Shown here one piece after another: positions 25,165-36,195 of a stretch of DNA of 64,000 bases (the stretch's first letter is position 1; every line of letters starts with the position of its first letter). The notes under the pieces were generated by a model. The model made no database searches and was not told where the DNA came from. It saw only the letters and a list, made by a program, of their open reading frames with translations. The position numbers and the translations under genes were made by a program. The stretch lies in NCBI RefSeq assembly GCF_958298935.1, contig NC_084927.1, positions 24,192,001 through 24,256,000 on the forward strand, in the 5' to 3' direction. Source of the stretch: Phragmites australis (lineage: Eukaryota; Streptophyta; Magnoliopsida; Poales; Poaceae).

Positions 25165-26030
25165 CAGGGTTGGCCCTGAGGGGGTCGAGCGGGGCGGCTG
25201 CTCCGAGCCCCCAAAATCGAGGGGTTCATTTCATATATTTGTGTATAATATATATACCTAACAGTTCATACGACAACAGATATAACTAGGTCTAAAGTAG
25301 CAGCTAGACTTAGTAGTCTGTACGGTAGGACGCAAATAGTCTGATTCCTCTGGTCCATACAAATTCAAGTGACATGTCTGTCTAGCCTATTTGACTGTTT
25401 CATGTTTTCTTCCGTACAAACAGTTTAGTTTCTTGCGTTTCGTGGGACTATGACTCCAAGGAGTCCTGCATGTCCGTAGCTTCGATCGAGGACATGCATA
25501 AGCCATTATCATATGAGTTTTCGTCGCTGATTTTTCTGCTCTATAATTTCTACTTCACCTCAAATGAATCTGACCCTTGTTGAGATCGCATGTTTGAAAT
25601 ATGGAAAGATCCCCGCTTGCTCCGACGATCAATGGGTCCATCGTTTGTACTGCGGTGCTGGCACCTGCGAGCAGATAGCTCCAAAGCTACTATAGTTGTA
25701 AGCTAACTGTTGTATGTACCGATAGTAACTAGAGCTGCACGCAGCAAGTTTTACATAGGTATATGAGTATTTCTATCTAGCTAGCATGCATTAACGCAAG
25801 CATACGTGCATGTACTCTGATCTCATAATTTTTTTCAACATTTACGATAATTTTGTTTCAGCTAACTGTAACGAATGCATTCTAAGTTGTTCAAACTTAT
25901 CGTAAATGCTCGTGGACTCTACCCAGAATATTATCTTTGTAATTAATATATAAATATTTTAATATTTATGTTCAATAGGATCTCGCTTTTAGTTTCGCTC
26001 CGGACCACTGAAATCTCAGAACCGGTCCTG
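25165..26030. mobile_element. hAT-like element in the last intron of the thioredoxin-fold gene
   Basis: The left end CAGGGTTGGCCCTGAG matches the reverse complement of the right end, CAGGACCGGTTCTGAG, at 11 of 16 positions. CAGGGCCGGCCC-like ends are typical of plant hAT elements. The right end sits directly against exon 10 (GGTGCCATAT). The flanking 8-mers (TGTAACAT and GGTGCCAT) agree at only 5 of 8, so the duplication is eroded or absent. No transposase ORF is seen. Confidence 0.6.
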
Positions 26031-26495
26031 GGTGCCATATCTGACTGATCCTAACATTGGATTCCAATCGGTGGATCGTAAGAAGATACTCGCCTACTTA
26101 TTCCAACAGTACTCAATCAGTAGCCAGTTCCTGTCTGAACCTCATCAAGTCATAAACACTCCCAATTTCACAAGTTTGTTGTCCGGTAGAGAGCAAAGAT
26201 GTTCCATGCTGTGATCTTAGCTCTGAAATGCCAGCGCTCTGTGGTTCTTTCTAGGCAGAATTCGCTTGCCATTTTCATGCAAAAAGTAACGTTCCTTTTG
26301 GCGATACAACTATACAAGACTAGCGACACGCGAAATGGCATGCATTGGCCCAATGTATCAGACGTTGTTGCTGTACTTGGTTCTTCACGTGCCGCTACAT
26401 CTGTGTTCCAGCTGAAAGCAATGCTGTTTGTACTAGGAGAGCTACGTGACAGGACCGTGATCATCTTTGGCACCCGTGACTCCCTGCCATGTTAT

Positions 26496-26504
26496 TATAT
26501 ATAA
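26496..26504 (+). promoter_or_regulatory. Candidate TATA box of the RAB1 gene
   Basis: TATATATAA lies 353 bp upstream of the start codon. A weaker TTTATAC occurs at about 26603. Either could set the 5' leader, which in both cases contains the long TC tract. Confidence 0.4.
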
Positions 26505-26751
26505 AGAAGGGAAGCCATGTGCAGGCAGGGAGCAGTCCAACCTCCAACGTCGCCATGCTGCGCGGTTCGATAGAAACAAATGCATCAACGGGTCGGTTGC
26601 TTAATTTATACACCCGCGACTTCGAACAGCGTGACAGCGTGACGGAGGCGACTCTGGTGTTTTGCATCTTCACTCGAGACTCGAGTTCACCACTACCTCT
26701 TCCCTCGCAGAAGCATCTCCAACTCCAAGCATCAAATCTCTCTCTAAGCAT

Positions 26752-26755
<4 letters not shown>

Positions 26756-26832
<77 letters not shown>
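26756..26832 (+). repeat. (TC)n microsatellite in RAB1 5' leader
   Basis: An uninterrupted run of about 38 TC units ends 24 bp before the RAB1 ATG. Pyrimidine tracts near starts are common in grass genes, but this one is long enough to be highly length-polymorphic. Confidence 0.95.
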
Positions 26833-26836
<4 letters not shown>

Positions 26837-26856
26837 AATCGGAGGTAGGAAGAGCC

Positions 26857-28608
26857 ATGAGCAACGAATTGTAAGTTTCTCTCTCCCTTTGTTTCTTCGT
26901 TCCTTTTCTTTTCTTTTCGTCTTAAATGTACTGAAATTTTAATCTTGTTTCTTCGTCCTTGGCAGTGATTACCTGTTCAAGCTTCTCTTGATCGGTGACT
27001 CGTCGGTCGGCAAGTCCTGCTTCCTCCTCCGTTTCGCTGTGAGTTCGCAATGTCTATTGATGCCGCCATTCGTCAACGATTACTAGATCATTTGGTCCTG
27101 GTTCTTATTCCTTGTGTTCATCCAGGACGATTCCTATGTCGACAGCTACATCAGCACGATTGGTGTTGACTTTGTTAGTGGACTCCTCTTGCAATGCTGC
27201 ATTCTTGACTTTCCTCTTAATTTTTCAGCGGGATCGCAGTTTCTGCATTTTGGTTATTCTTTGATCTATTGACAATCTTTTTTCCTGGTTCTGCTTGCGC
27301 AGAAAATTCGCACTATCGAGATGGATGGGAAGACTATAAAGTTGCAGATTGTACGTGGTTTCTTGACCATTTTCACAAGTGATGCTAATGAATTGTTTAC
27401 TTTGTGCAATGGACAATGGAACATATATTATTGGTTGACAAAATTTGGTTGTCCGAGAAGTCTAAAAGGGAAATCTGAAAACCTACCCGTTTACAGTCTT
27501 TCTGGCAGGTCTACAGTTTTTTTAATATTATTGTTTGGATCGAAGATGCTAGTTCACTGTTTGGTTGAGAATACACAATGACATGGTGGCGGGGACATAA
27601 TGGCGCGTTATGTGCAAATGAATAGAATCAACATGAAGATATCCTTTCTTGTTCTTGTGCCATTTTATGGATAATTAAGGATCTAAGTCTCTTTTGATCG
27701 GCTAATGTTCCATATGAAGGAAACAAAACAGAGGACTCAAAATTTCATCAAGGATTCATCTTTGCTTCTGATCTTCTCTTTCTTTAGGAAATACGTTGCA
27801 CAAAGCTGCAACTTTATACCACATGGGTCATATTAGTAGCACCTGATGGCTGATGTACGTTTAATAGCACCTGATGGCTGATGAATGTTTAACAGTGGGA
27901 CACGGCCGGACAGGAGCGATTCAGAACAATCACGAGCAGCTACTACCGAGGAGCTCATGGGATAATTGTAAGCAAATCTCTTATAGTCGAAAAAGATTTC
28001 TACGATTTTGATGTGCATTTCATCAAAAATTAGTTCCTTGAATCCCCCCAGATCGTCTACGACATTACGGACATGGAGAGCTTCAACAACGTCAAGCAGT
28101 GGGTGAGCGAGATCGACAGATACGCCAACGACAGCGTATGCAAGCTTCTCGTTGGCAACAAGTGCGACCTCTCTGAGAGCAGGGCTGTCGAAAGTGCAGT
28201 AGCCCAGGTCAAACTTTCAATCTACCTGTGTATTTCCAGATAATTCATCGATGTAAATCATTAGTAGTTTACCGAATAATTGTATACAGTTTTACTCTCT
28301 GTTAAATCGGCAACGCAAATCAGTGCAGGCTTATGCTGACGAGATAGGCATTCTGTTCCTTGAAACAAGTGCGAAAGAATCGATCAACGTTGAGGAGGCC
28401 TTCTTGGCAATGTCTGCAGCGATCAAGAAAAGGTAAGGCAAATAAGTTTTTTATTTCTCCCAAAGGAATTATCCTGATGTAATTTTTTCGTCTCCTCTGC
28501 AGCAAAGCTGGGAGTCAGGCAGCTCTGGATAGGAAGGCCTCAAATCTAGTTCAGATGAAAGGCCAGCCAATTCAGCAGCAGCAGAAGAGCAGATGCTGTT
28601 CGACATGA
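26857..28608 (+). CDS. RAB1/RABD2 (YPT1-like) small GTPase
   Basis: Eight exons (26857-26870, 26966-27038, 27126-27173, 27303-27350, 27896-27967, 28052-28207, 28329-28432, 28503-28608) give 206 codons with every junction in frame. Motifs: P-loop GDSSVGKS at residues 15-22, switch I STIGVDF around T40, WDTAGQE at 62-68, NKCD at 121-124, ETSAK at 149-153, and a C-terminal CCST supplying two cysteines for geranylgeranylation. The protein starts MSNEFDYLFK, a hallmark of plant RABD2/RIC1. Members control ER-to-Golgi vesicle traffic. All key residues are intact. The TC-rich leader and a 28-bp duplication at the exon 5 acceptor are the only oddities. Confidence 0.97.
27837..27892 (+). repeat. 28-bp tandem duplication at an intron 3' end in RAB1
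   Basis: TAGCACCTGATGGCTGATG plus nine more bases occurs twice back to back (27837-27864, 27865-27892), with 2 mismatches. The second copy ends TTTAA, directly before CAG and exon 5. The first copy's counterpart is TTTAATAG, so a decoy acceptor-like AG lies 28 bp upstream. Confidence 0.9.
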
Positions 28609-29003
28609 AGGCACGGCTTTGTCTTGGTGCCTTTCAGGAATCAAGAAGATGGTGTATCTGCTAAGCTCTGCCTTTTCTTATTGTTGAACACTTAAGTTGC
28701 AGAAGTGTATTAGCAAGAAAACTGAGGTTTATATGGATCTTTCGGTGTTGGAACATCTATAGAAAATGAGTTAGGACTCCAATTGCCAAATTTCGATATT
28801 GCGTTTATAATATTATACCATATTATACACATAGATGTAGCTAGTATTTAGAGGTTTATTTACATATGCAGAAACTGCACAGATACAAATGCTGATTTTC
28901 CACAGGATGAAGTGACAGATACAAGCTGATAGGAGGTCCTCGCATTGTGGCCTAGATGAAACTTTAAGATCTGACGAGATAATTGATAGGACAGCAGTTT
29001 TGG
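28609..29003. other. Convergent intergenic region between RAB1 and the MADS gene
   Basis: The 3' ends of RAB1 (plus) and the MADS-like gene (minus) face each other here. AT-rich sequence around 28790-28860 could supply polyadenylation signals. No further gene is seen. Confidence 0.5.
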
Positions 29004-31180
29004 CTAGAAATTATAGTTACTCTCCATGGTTAGCTGGAATGGCGCTTGTGGTATCATCCCCGTGCCGCTGAAATTCAGAATCCCATTCTGCTCAATTATC
29101 TGTAGGCACAAGATGGAGTGAGTAATGTGTTGACATCTCTCAAGACACTTCCCTAATACAGATCTCTCTGAATAACACGTTGGGTTAAGAGTGGCTTTGA
29201 AGATGAGAAAGATATACTATTCCCTTAATAGCAGGATAGCAGATATATCCCGCTAGCTGGATTCCTGAGATGTTCGTGTAAGCCCGCACCCAACTGCCCC
29301 AGGCATTGTAAAAAAAGCAAGAAAAGAAAAGAAAAGAAAAAACTGCCCCAGGCACAGCATGGAATACTACTATGTTTTTCAGTCATATGTGTGGGTTTCT
29401 ATAGATAAAGGGGCAGGCAAGAAGGTTTTGGACCAACTCATCTAGTCGATTCCTAAATCCTAACGCAATCTTGACCTCAATCCCGCATCAGAACATAAAC
29501 TAAACTTTCAAACAGTGCAGTTTATTTTTTATTTTTTAAAAATCCAGATTAGAGGTTAGAAGTACCCTTTCTTGAAGTATATCATTGGCAGCCTTCAATA
29601 TGCCTTCCTGCAAAATAGAAACACAGAAAATCAATGGTGAAGGGAATCGCCATGGTTCTATATGTATAAGCCCAAATTCATTAAGGGAATAAAATGACAC
29701 ATCTTGACCCAACCTTGTTCCTGAGCATCTCAATCTCCCTAGACATGATCTGCATCTGTTCAACATATATGGACAGTGTATTACAACAACTTTGCAACTA
29801 CCATTTTGTAAAAGTTGTCATCTGTATTGAGAGAAGCATAAACCTTACCTTCTGGGAGCGAATGATATGAACCCAGATTTCAAAATTACTTTCGAGGGCT
29901 TGGAGCTCATCAAGATTCATGTGGTTTATATCTTTCTCTCCATGCACGTACCTTTACATTTCCCATCAGTCTCGTTCACAGTACTATACCTTTTTACTGA
30001 ACTGTGGAAAAGTCAGCATTTTCTTGCGATTTATGGATTCTTGGTAGTTCAACATGGCCCATTAGCCCATACTATTAAGTTGTTTGGGACAAATATAACT
30101 ATGAAGCTGCATCCTCTCAAAAAGTTAGGCAGCTATACAACGGTGTGAGTACAGCTTTCTTTTCCTTTTTTTTTTTTGAAAGCAAGTGGGTACAGCTTTC
30201 TAGCTAGTTAGAAATTCTTCTGAATTTAAAACTGTTCTCCTGAATACATCATATGAAGAGATGTCATAACATGTGTACTCTTGTCCAATATTTGTGCTAT
30301 TATTATGAACACGTTCAGTTTCTGTTTCTGATGTTGCATGTTTCACATATTATTGTTTGCAAAAGCATGTAGCATAACTAGTTTTTACTCTAGTATAAAG
30401 TAAATAAGTTTGTTAATTGCTCATATAGAGTCCACAACGTTGTTTTACTGTATACATGTAATGCAGCTACTTTACCTTAAGCCCTTTTGAAGCAAGTCAA
30501 TTTCATGTGTTAACTCTAATACCTCTTGTTGTATTGCCTGAAAAAAGAGAGAAATATAAGCATACAGTACAATAATTAATGCTACATACAATCTTCTGTC
30601 AATACATGTAAATCAAAATTGGTCTCCATCGAAAAATTCACGCCTTATGAAACTATGTTAGCATCACTGATAAACAAATGCCAAGCACAGGTGTGCCAAG
30701 CAAAAGTTTCCTTGTTAATCGTGTTTACAAAGTCTCATAGAAATTCACCATTTCTATGCATAGGTTTTTTCTGTTAATCGTGCCTATTTAAAATTGCAGA
30801 GCTAGATCACTTGATGTATAGTCTGAGTCTCTGACCTGAGATTTGTTCTGTATGCTACTTTCACCATGCATTTCTGTATAGGCACTCCTGTACCTCTTGA
30901 TCAAGCCTTGCATGTTCCTAATGTCAACAACTTTTAAAGAAATGAAAAATGATCACTTTGTATAACTTTGCATCAATAAACAAGAAAGCGATACAGACCC
31001 GTTGGTGGCTAACTCATAAATCTTGCCATGAGGTGAGAACACAATGACACCAATATCAGCATCACATAAAACAGATTACTCCTTAGCCTTCTTGAGCAGG
31101 CCCATTCGCCTCTTGCAGAAGGTGACCTGCCTGTGCACAGGGTTTTCTATCCTCCTCATCTGAACCTTACCACGAGCCAT
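29004..31180 (-). pseudogene. AGL12-clade MADS-box gene with a nonsense codon
   Basis: Seven exons on the minus strand (30999-31180, 30836-30917, 30476-30537, 29849-29951, 29714-29755, 29566-29607, 29004-29099) total 609 nt, or 202 residues if read through. Exon 1 is the MADS domain, beginning [18 protein letters not shown] and later FSPHGKIYELATNG. Exons 3-5 encode the K domain (LLQKGLR, LDELQALESNFEIW, MQIMSREIEMLRNK). Exon 6 reads EGILKAANDILQER, and the last exon ends SNYNF. This fits the OsMADS26/OsMADS33-AGL12 group, root-expressed regulators. The only break is TAA at 31076-31078, codon 35, right after LLKKAKE, where a leucine codon is expected. All splice sites are canonical. It is either a very young pseudogene, a null allele, or a base error. 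Confidence 0.85.
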
Positions 31181-32469
31181 TACTATTCTTGAGACCTTCT
31201 TGTTTGTGCGCACAACCTCCCACTAGTTTGGACTAGCTTCTGAGATTGTTGCGATAAGTTTGATCTCGCTCTTGCACTTGAGGCAAATGGCGACTTGGAT
31301 CCACCATGGAAGTGAGCATTTTATTGTGGCTCCTGAGGGCAAGGAATAATTGGTAGGCCAGTCCTTCCACATTGCAAATGGCTACATACAGGACCTGAAC
31401 TGTTACCCTTGTATATGGTCATACTTACTCTAACATACGCTTGTTACATAAAAACACTCTTTTTGAAAAGTAGCAGAATAAATATACTAGACATCTTTCA
31501 CTGAGCACCTGAACAAAAAAAATATTGTTCAATAGCAGCAACAGAGTGTCTGACACTGACACATGAACCCTGCTTGTAGGGAAGAAGCCAAACCCCTAGG
31601 AAAACATTACGCCCTTCAAATTTCAAACATCAAAATTGGTCTTTTATTTCAGACATCAAATTAGATCTTCAAAATTCAGAATTCCGACTACCTTAGGAGT
31701 CACAGTTCAGAAAGTAGCTTAAATAGTTTGCAAGTAAAAGGGAATAGGTTAGTACTAACTGATTCAAAGCGTATGAAATTCTTTTCTAAAAAACTAAAAT
31801 TCATGTTGCTCGTACTACCCCAACCTAAAAAATCAAGTTGTCCATGATCATAACGAATATTTAGTGAGGAATATGTCCCTGGTAAAGGCATTTACACTTT
31901 GAATTGTTAAGAATTTGTTCTATTTTGAAAGGTCAGACTAAAATTTTAAAATGTACACCTACCTTTGTTCTAATCTCATCTTCTCTATGCCGCCATCTGA
32001 TTACAAATTATAGAAAATAGTAGTAGCACACTGCATGTTCTACACTTATGGGGGGGGGGGGGGACGGTGCACACTTCTTAGCTGTTAAGGCACCACTACA
32101 TATATATATACACTATAATTGTTTCACAAAACCTGTTTATTTGTAGACTTAATCTCCAGACCTCCGCTTTTATATAAAATCCAACACTAACCAGAAGAGC
32201 CTCAAACGGTGCTGCCAGCGGCACCACTTCAATTTTTTGCACGCCTCACTTGAAACAACCAAGGTACCTGCTTTCTAGCAGTTCTAAACTTGCTGGCTGG
32301 CACTACAATTGTATTTAACTGAGGAGAGTGCATTAGTTCACTCAACCGATCCACAACCTGTCATTTCTGCATTCCCAAATAGGTAAGTACTAGAAGAATA
32401 AAGGACCAGTATGCAACTAAGCATGCATCAGCCCATCACTTTAGGACCACCTCTTTTCTTACCACTAAG
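31181..32469. other. Upstream region of the MADS-like gene
   Basis: No other gene is supported. It contains a run of 14 G at 32050-32063 and a TATATATA microsatellite near 32100. A minus-strand open frame at 31700-31891 has no recognisable domain. Confidence 0.4.
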
Positions 32470-34388
32470 TGTTAAGACTATAATAGTCAAGGGTGTTAGA
32501 ATAATTTTCTAGTCCTAGGATTTTCCTCATGTACATCTATATATAGTGCGGATTTGATCTCAATGTATCAATCTATTATTTGTGCAATCTATACAAAGGT
32601 AACATGGCATCAGAGCTCTCGGTTTTGTGATCCGTCCGATACCTTAGTTCTCCACCGTGCTGCCCCCGGGAGAAAGACAATCTTTGCACCCGGGGGGGGG
32701 GGGGGGGGGGGCAGCCCCGTCTCGTCTTCGTGTCGTTTATTCTTTGCTTCGTCGTCGTGCAACAGCAGCAATTCGTCCTCGTCATGCAGCAGCAAGTCAT
32801 CTTCAGCAGCGAGTCATCATCCCCAACAACTGCAATTCTTCATCGTCTTCGTTCAGATCCAGGTGACTCTGACCTGCGCTCCATTCCCAACCATGGGACT
32901 CAATCAGATCCACAGCCGTGGAGCCTTTTCCCGGTGGGATCCGGCCGCCGCCGCCTCCGTCAGGCTGCAGTCGCGGCCGTCCATCGTCGCTTCCATCAGG
33001 CCGCCGTCGCGGCCGTCGCCACCTTCTCAGCCGCGCACGAGTACCCCGTCGTGCGTCGCGGTCGTATCGGTCGTCATGTGCAAGCCGCCCGTCACGGTCC
33101 GGAGAAAATCTAACATTTACCATACGATTTACCATCGAATAACTACTAATTCTACAATCCACCATCGAATAAATTTTATTTACTTCTATATCATCGAATA
33201 AATGTTTCAGTTCCTTATATGCCATCGGCTTCCGATACTACACTCCGATGCACTGTTTATGAACAGTATGAACAGTATCCGTGAATAAAAAAAGTCACAA
33301 AAAATATGTCGATTTTTGTGCACGCTCTATAATTCATAATCAATCCGTTTTAACTATATTCACATAAAAATACTGTATAGAATTCAAACTAAAATTCTTC
33401 AAAATGTACTACTTTGGTAACTTCTTGCAATTTTTAAGCCTCATAAAAATTTACAAAAAATCTGAGAAAATTTACTAATATTCCTCTAATGTGATGTAAT
33501 AATTTCTAAAATTATCTCCCACGGTGAAAAAATTAGTTCTTTGTAATGCACAGTATTACAAAAGTAGCTCATTTTGAGAAATTTTAGTTTGAATTTTACA
33601 CAATATTTTTAGATGAATACAGTTAAAATAGGTTGATTATGAATTATAGAGCGTGCACAAAAATCGACATATTTTTTGTGACTTTTTTTATTCTCGGGTA
33701 CTGTTCATGAACAGTATAGCGGAGGGCAGTATCGGAAGCCGATGGCATATAAGTAACTGAAACATTTATTCGATGGTATAGAAGTAAACAGAATTTATTC
33801 GATGGTGGATTGTAGAATCAGTAGGTATTCAATGGCGAATCGTAGATTTTCTCCACGGTCTGCCCGTCGAAGTCGTCATCAGGCCGTCGCCCCGAGCTAG
33901 ATTAAAGGCCCTCACCATTCTCACCGTCCTGGCCGTCGCATTCTCACCGAGCTAGATTTGGCATAATTTGATACATCTCACTATTCTCGTCATGTTCAAA
34001 GTCTTCAAAGCAAGATTTATATTTGAAAAGTCGAAAGATAGTTTGTGAAGATTTAAAGTATTTGTTGAAGTACGGATCATAAAGGTAGTACCTTCTTATA
34101 GAGGAGATCGTCTTGTACATTAATATTGTTCAAGAGTTGCATGCTTATGATATCTTTAATATTGGACTTTGAATGTATTATTTTTTTAAGTCTAATACTT
34201 AGTGACAACTCTTCAAACACAATATTATTGTATTCACGTTATATTTGAGGGGATGTTAATGGTATAATAGTTAATATTATTAGAGTAATCTTATGATCCT
34301 AGGATTTCCCTCATGTATGTTTATATATAGTGTTAATTAGGCCTCAATATATCCCTGTGTCATTTGTACAATCTATACAAAGTTAACA
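32470..34388 (+). mobile_element. Non-autonomous Copia-type element with 135-bp LTRs
   Basis: LTRs at 32470-32604 and 34254-34388 are both 135 bp, start TGTTAA and end CAATCTATACAAAG-GTTAACA with substitutions. A primer-binding site TGGCATCAGAGC, complementary to initiator tRNA-Met with one change, begins at 32605. A purine tract TTTGAGGGGA precedes the 3' LTR. Flanks CTAAG and GTAAG are a target duplication with one mismatch. The internal region is about 890 bp once the foldback insertion is removed. It has no gag, RT or integrase, so this is a TRIM/LARD-like parasite. A 20-G run lies at 32692-32711. Confidence 0.8.
33100..33854. mobile_element. Foldback element with ~320-bp inverted arms
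   Basis: The ends are GGAGAAAATCTA and its complement TAGATTTTCTCC. Inverted pairs continue inward, for example CCACCATCGAATAAATT, ATATGCCATCGGCTTCCGAT and AAAAATATGTCGATTTTTG, through about 320 bp. The apparent 6-bp duplication ACGGTC is at 33094-33099 and 33855-33860. It is inserted in the short Copia-type element. The core (CAAACTAAAATTCT, then a T-rich arm) is related to the 13-kb foldback element. No ORF is present. Confidence 0.8.
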
Positions 34389-34644
34389 GTAAGAAGTTTG
34401 CCGCGGGCATACATATAATCAATTTGTGCATTCACAACCAAAACAAAAATCTTGATTGACCAAAGTACCAAACTAAAGAAAACTAGATGCCATGTGGACC
34501 ATGATTGTAGTTTACCAGGACCGTCCATTTAATGAACCCCTTAGAGTAGTTTCAGATCCAGATTCCTAACTAGTTATCTTGAAGTATAGTAGAAGCTGAA
34601 GTGATGAATCACATTAGCGAGCCACAACAATGCAATTGTATCTA

Positions 34645-35476
34645 GGGATAAATGCAAAAACCCCTCCAAAAGTCACTTGGATTTTGACTTTCCCCCCCAA
34701 AAGTTGTTTTGTTGCAAAAAATCCCCAAATGTTTGATTTTGTTGCAAAAACACCCCCAAAAATTCAAAAAAAAAAATTAAAAAATCACAAAAAATTCTAA
34801 AAAAAAACTAGAGACAATTATAAGACCTTTTGTGAAATTTGTTTTAAAAAATAATATCCTTTGCATCACATTTCATGGAGAGTAAGTTTGAAAAAAAAGA
34901 AAAACTTGCAACTCATTTATTAATTCGAGTTAAATGCATAGTTAATTATTTACTAATCCAAAAATCATGAAACAAAATTTTTTAGTCTTCTTACATGATC
35001 CTCTATCTTGTAAAAATACATGAAATCTTGAATTAGTTATTGTAACATGCAGGATTGAGTAAATGTGTTACAGATAGATTAATTCATAACTAATCCATAA
35101 CACCCCCAAAATTAGTGAAACCACTTTTATTAGTTTACTTAAACAATTATTTGTGTAGGAAAAATAATGGTAGACATGAAAAAGTTAAAATAACATGAGT
35201 TAATAAATGAGTTGCACATTTATCTTTTTTTTCCAAACTTCCTCTCCATGAAATATGATGCAAAGGATATTATTTTTGAAAACAAATTTCACAGAAGGTC
35301 TTAGAATTGTGTTTAGTTTTTTTTAGAATTTTTGAATGATTTTTTTAGTTTTTTAAATTTTTAGGGGGGTTTTTGCAACAAAGTCAAACTTTTAGGGGGT
35401 TTTTTGCAACAAAATAACTTTTGGGGGGGAAAGTCAAAATCCAAGTGACTTTTGGGGGGGTTTTTGCAGTTTTCCC
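34645..35476. mobile_element. Mutator-like MITE with long inverted repeats and 9-bp duplication
   Basis: A perfect 9-bp duplication TTGTATCTA lies at 34636-34644 and 35477-35485. The left end GGGATAAATGCAAAAACCCC mirrors the right end, whose complement is GGGAAAACTGCAAAAACCCC. Arms continue through AAAGTCACTTGGATTTTGAC and beyond 250 bp. A 9-bp duplication with long inverted ends indicates the Mutator superfamily. No transposase is encoded. Confidence 0.85.
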
Positions 35477-35734
35477 TTGTATCTATCATTCAACAAATCT
35501 TGGGAATTCCAATGAAACCTTAGAATCAACAACTTTAGTTGAGACGTAATACATGGATTTGAGCATTTCAAAATGAAGATGTCTTTCTTTCTTATAAACT
35601 TTCTATATTGACTGATTTATAGCCTTTTATTTTGATTGCCTACGTTGATTTTTTAGCATTGGCATTCCTTGGCCATAAAAGGTATATCTTATGTGCACAT
35701 GTTTGGCTTAGTAACAAAGATTTACTTTTGAGTG

Positions 35735-36195
35735 ATCCGTCCGTTTCAGTTTAATGGGATTTTTTTTTTTATAAATAGTTGCCCAAGATGTGCCGTCGCC
35801 ATTGGTTCATCTTCCACCCCTTCTATTAACAATGTGGATGATGTTGAGAAATAGAAATGTATCATTTAATATGGTCAGTTACTCTTCAATAAATATAGGT
35901 TAAACTACCAAAACTTTGACCACTGATACATGGGTGCATACTATATAAACCTCGTGAAATAATGGTATTATATTTTTCTTGAAATATACTTTCACAATAT
36001 ATTTGCTATCATTTTTACTAATATACTTTTATGGAATACAATGATCAAAGTTTTGCGTGGGAGACTGTAAAAGTCAAAAGAGCGACCTATATTTAGTGAA
36101 AAAGGGAGTATCACTTATTTGTGAGTCCTTGGTATGTATGTAAAGGGTAGTTATTTGTGACTCATATTTTGAAATGGAGGGAGTATATTTAAGAC
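35735..36195. repeat. Degenerate Stowaway-like MITE remnants
   Basis: A CCGTCCGTTTCAG-like left terminus (35747) and GGGAGTA right termini (36104, 36178) resemble the CTCCCTCCG ends of grass mariner-like MITEs. Pairing is poor and two insertions may be overlaid. Confidence 0.3.

Larger units (their letters stand above)
14549..26214 (+). pseudogene. Broken gene for a double GST_N/thioredoxin-fold plastid protein
   Basis: Ten exons with GT-AG borders are visible: to 14852, 14943-14981, 15304-15424, 15521-15582, 15785-15852, 16043-16092, 16303-16369, 24546-24666, 24759-24874 and 26020-26214. Exon 1 ends SVLSFLCPLLKFIG. Exon 4 carries the CPFC redox motif of the first domain, followed by FPLLVDASTG and YESGDIVKYLF. 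Exon 9 has the second domain's CELELPYVLQNVG, and exon 10 has VPYLTDPNIG. The pattern matches the plant thioredoxin-like family of Arabidopsis At5g03880. Lesions: exon 1 has no in-frame ATG after the TGA near 14547; exon 9 is 116 nt instead of 117, shifting frame at about 24840; a retrotransposon fills intron 7; a hAT-like element abuts exon 10. The likely function is plastid redox or GSH-related, but this copy is probably dead. Confidence 0.75.

Noticed and set aside
26489..26874. Open frames encoding long Ser-Leu repeats
   Set aside because: They are translations of the TC microsatellite in the RAB1 leader and overlap the gene in other frames.
32554..33225. 215-codon frame starting in the short Copia-type LTR
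   Set aside because: It spans LTR, primer site, a poly-G run and foldback sequence, with no domain.
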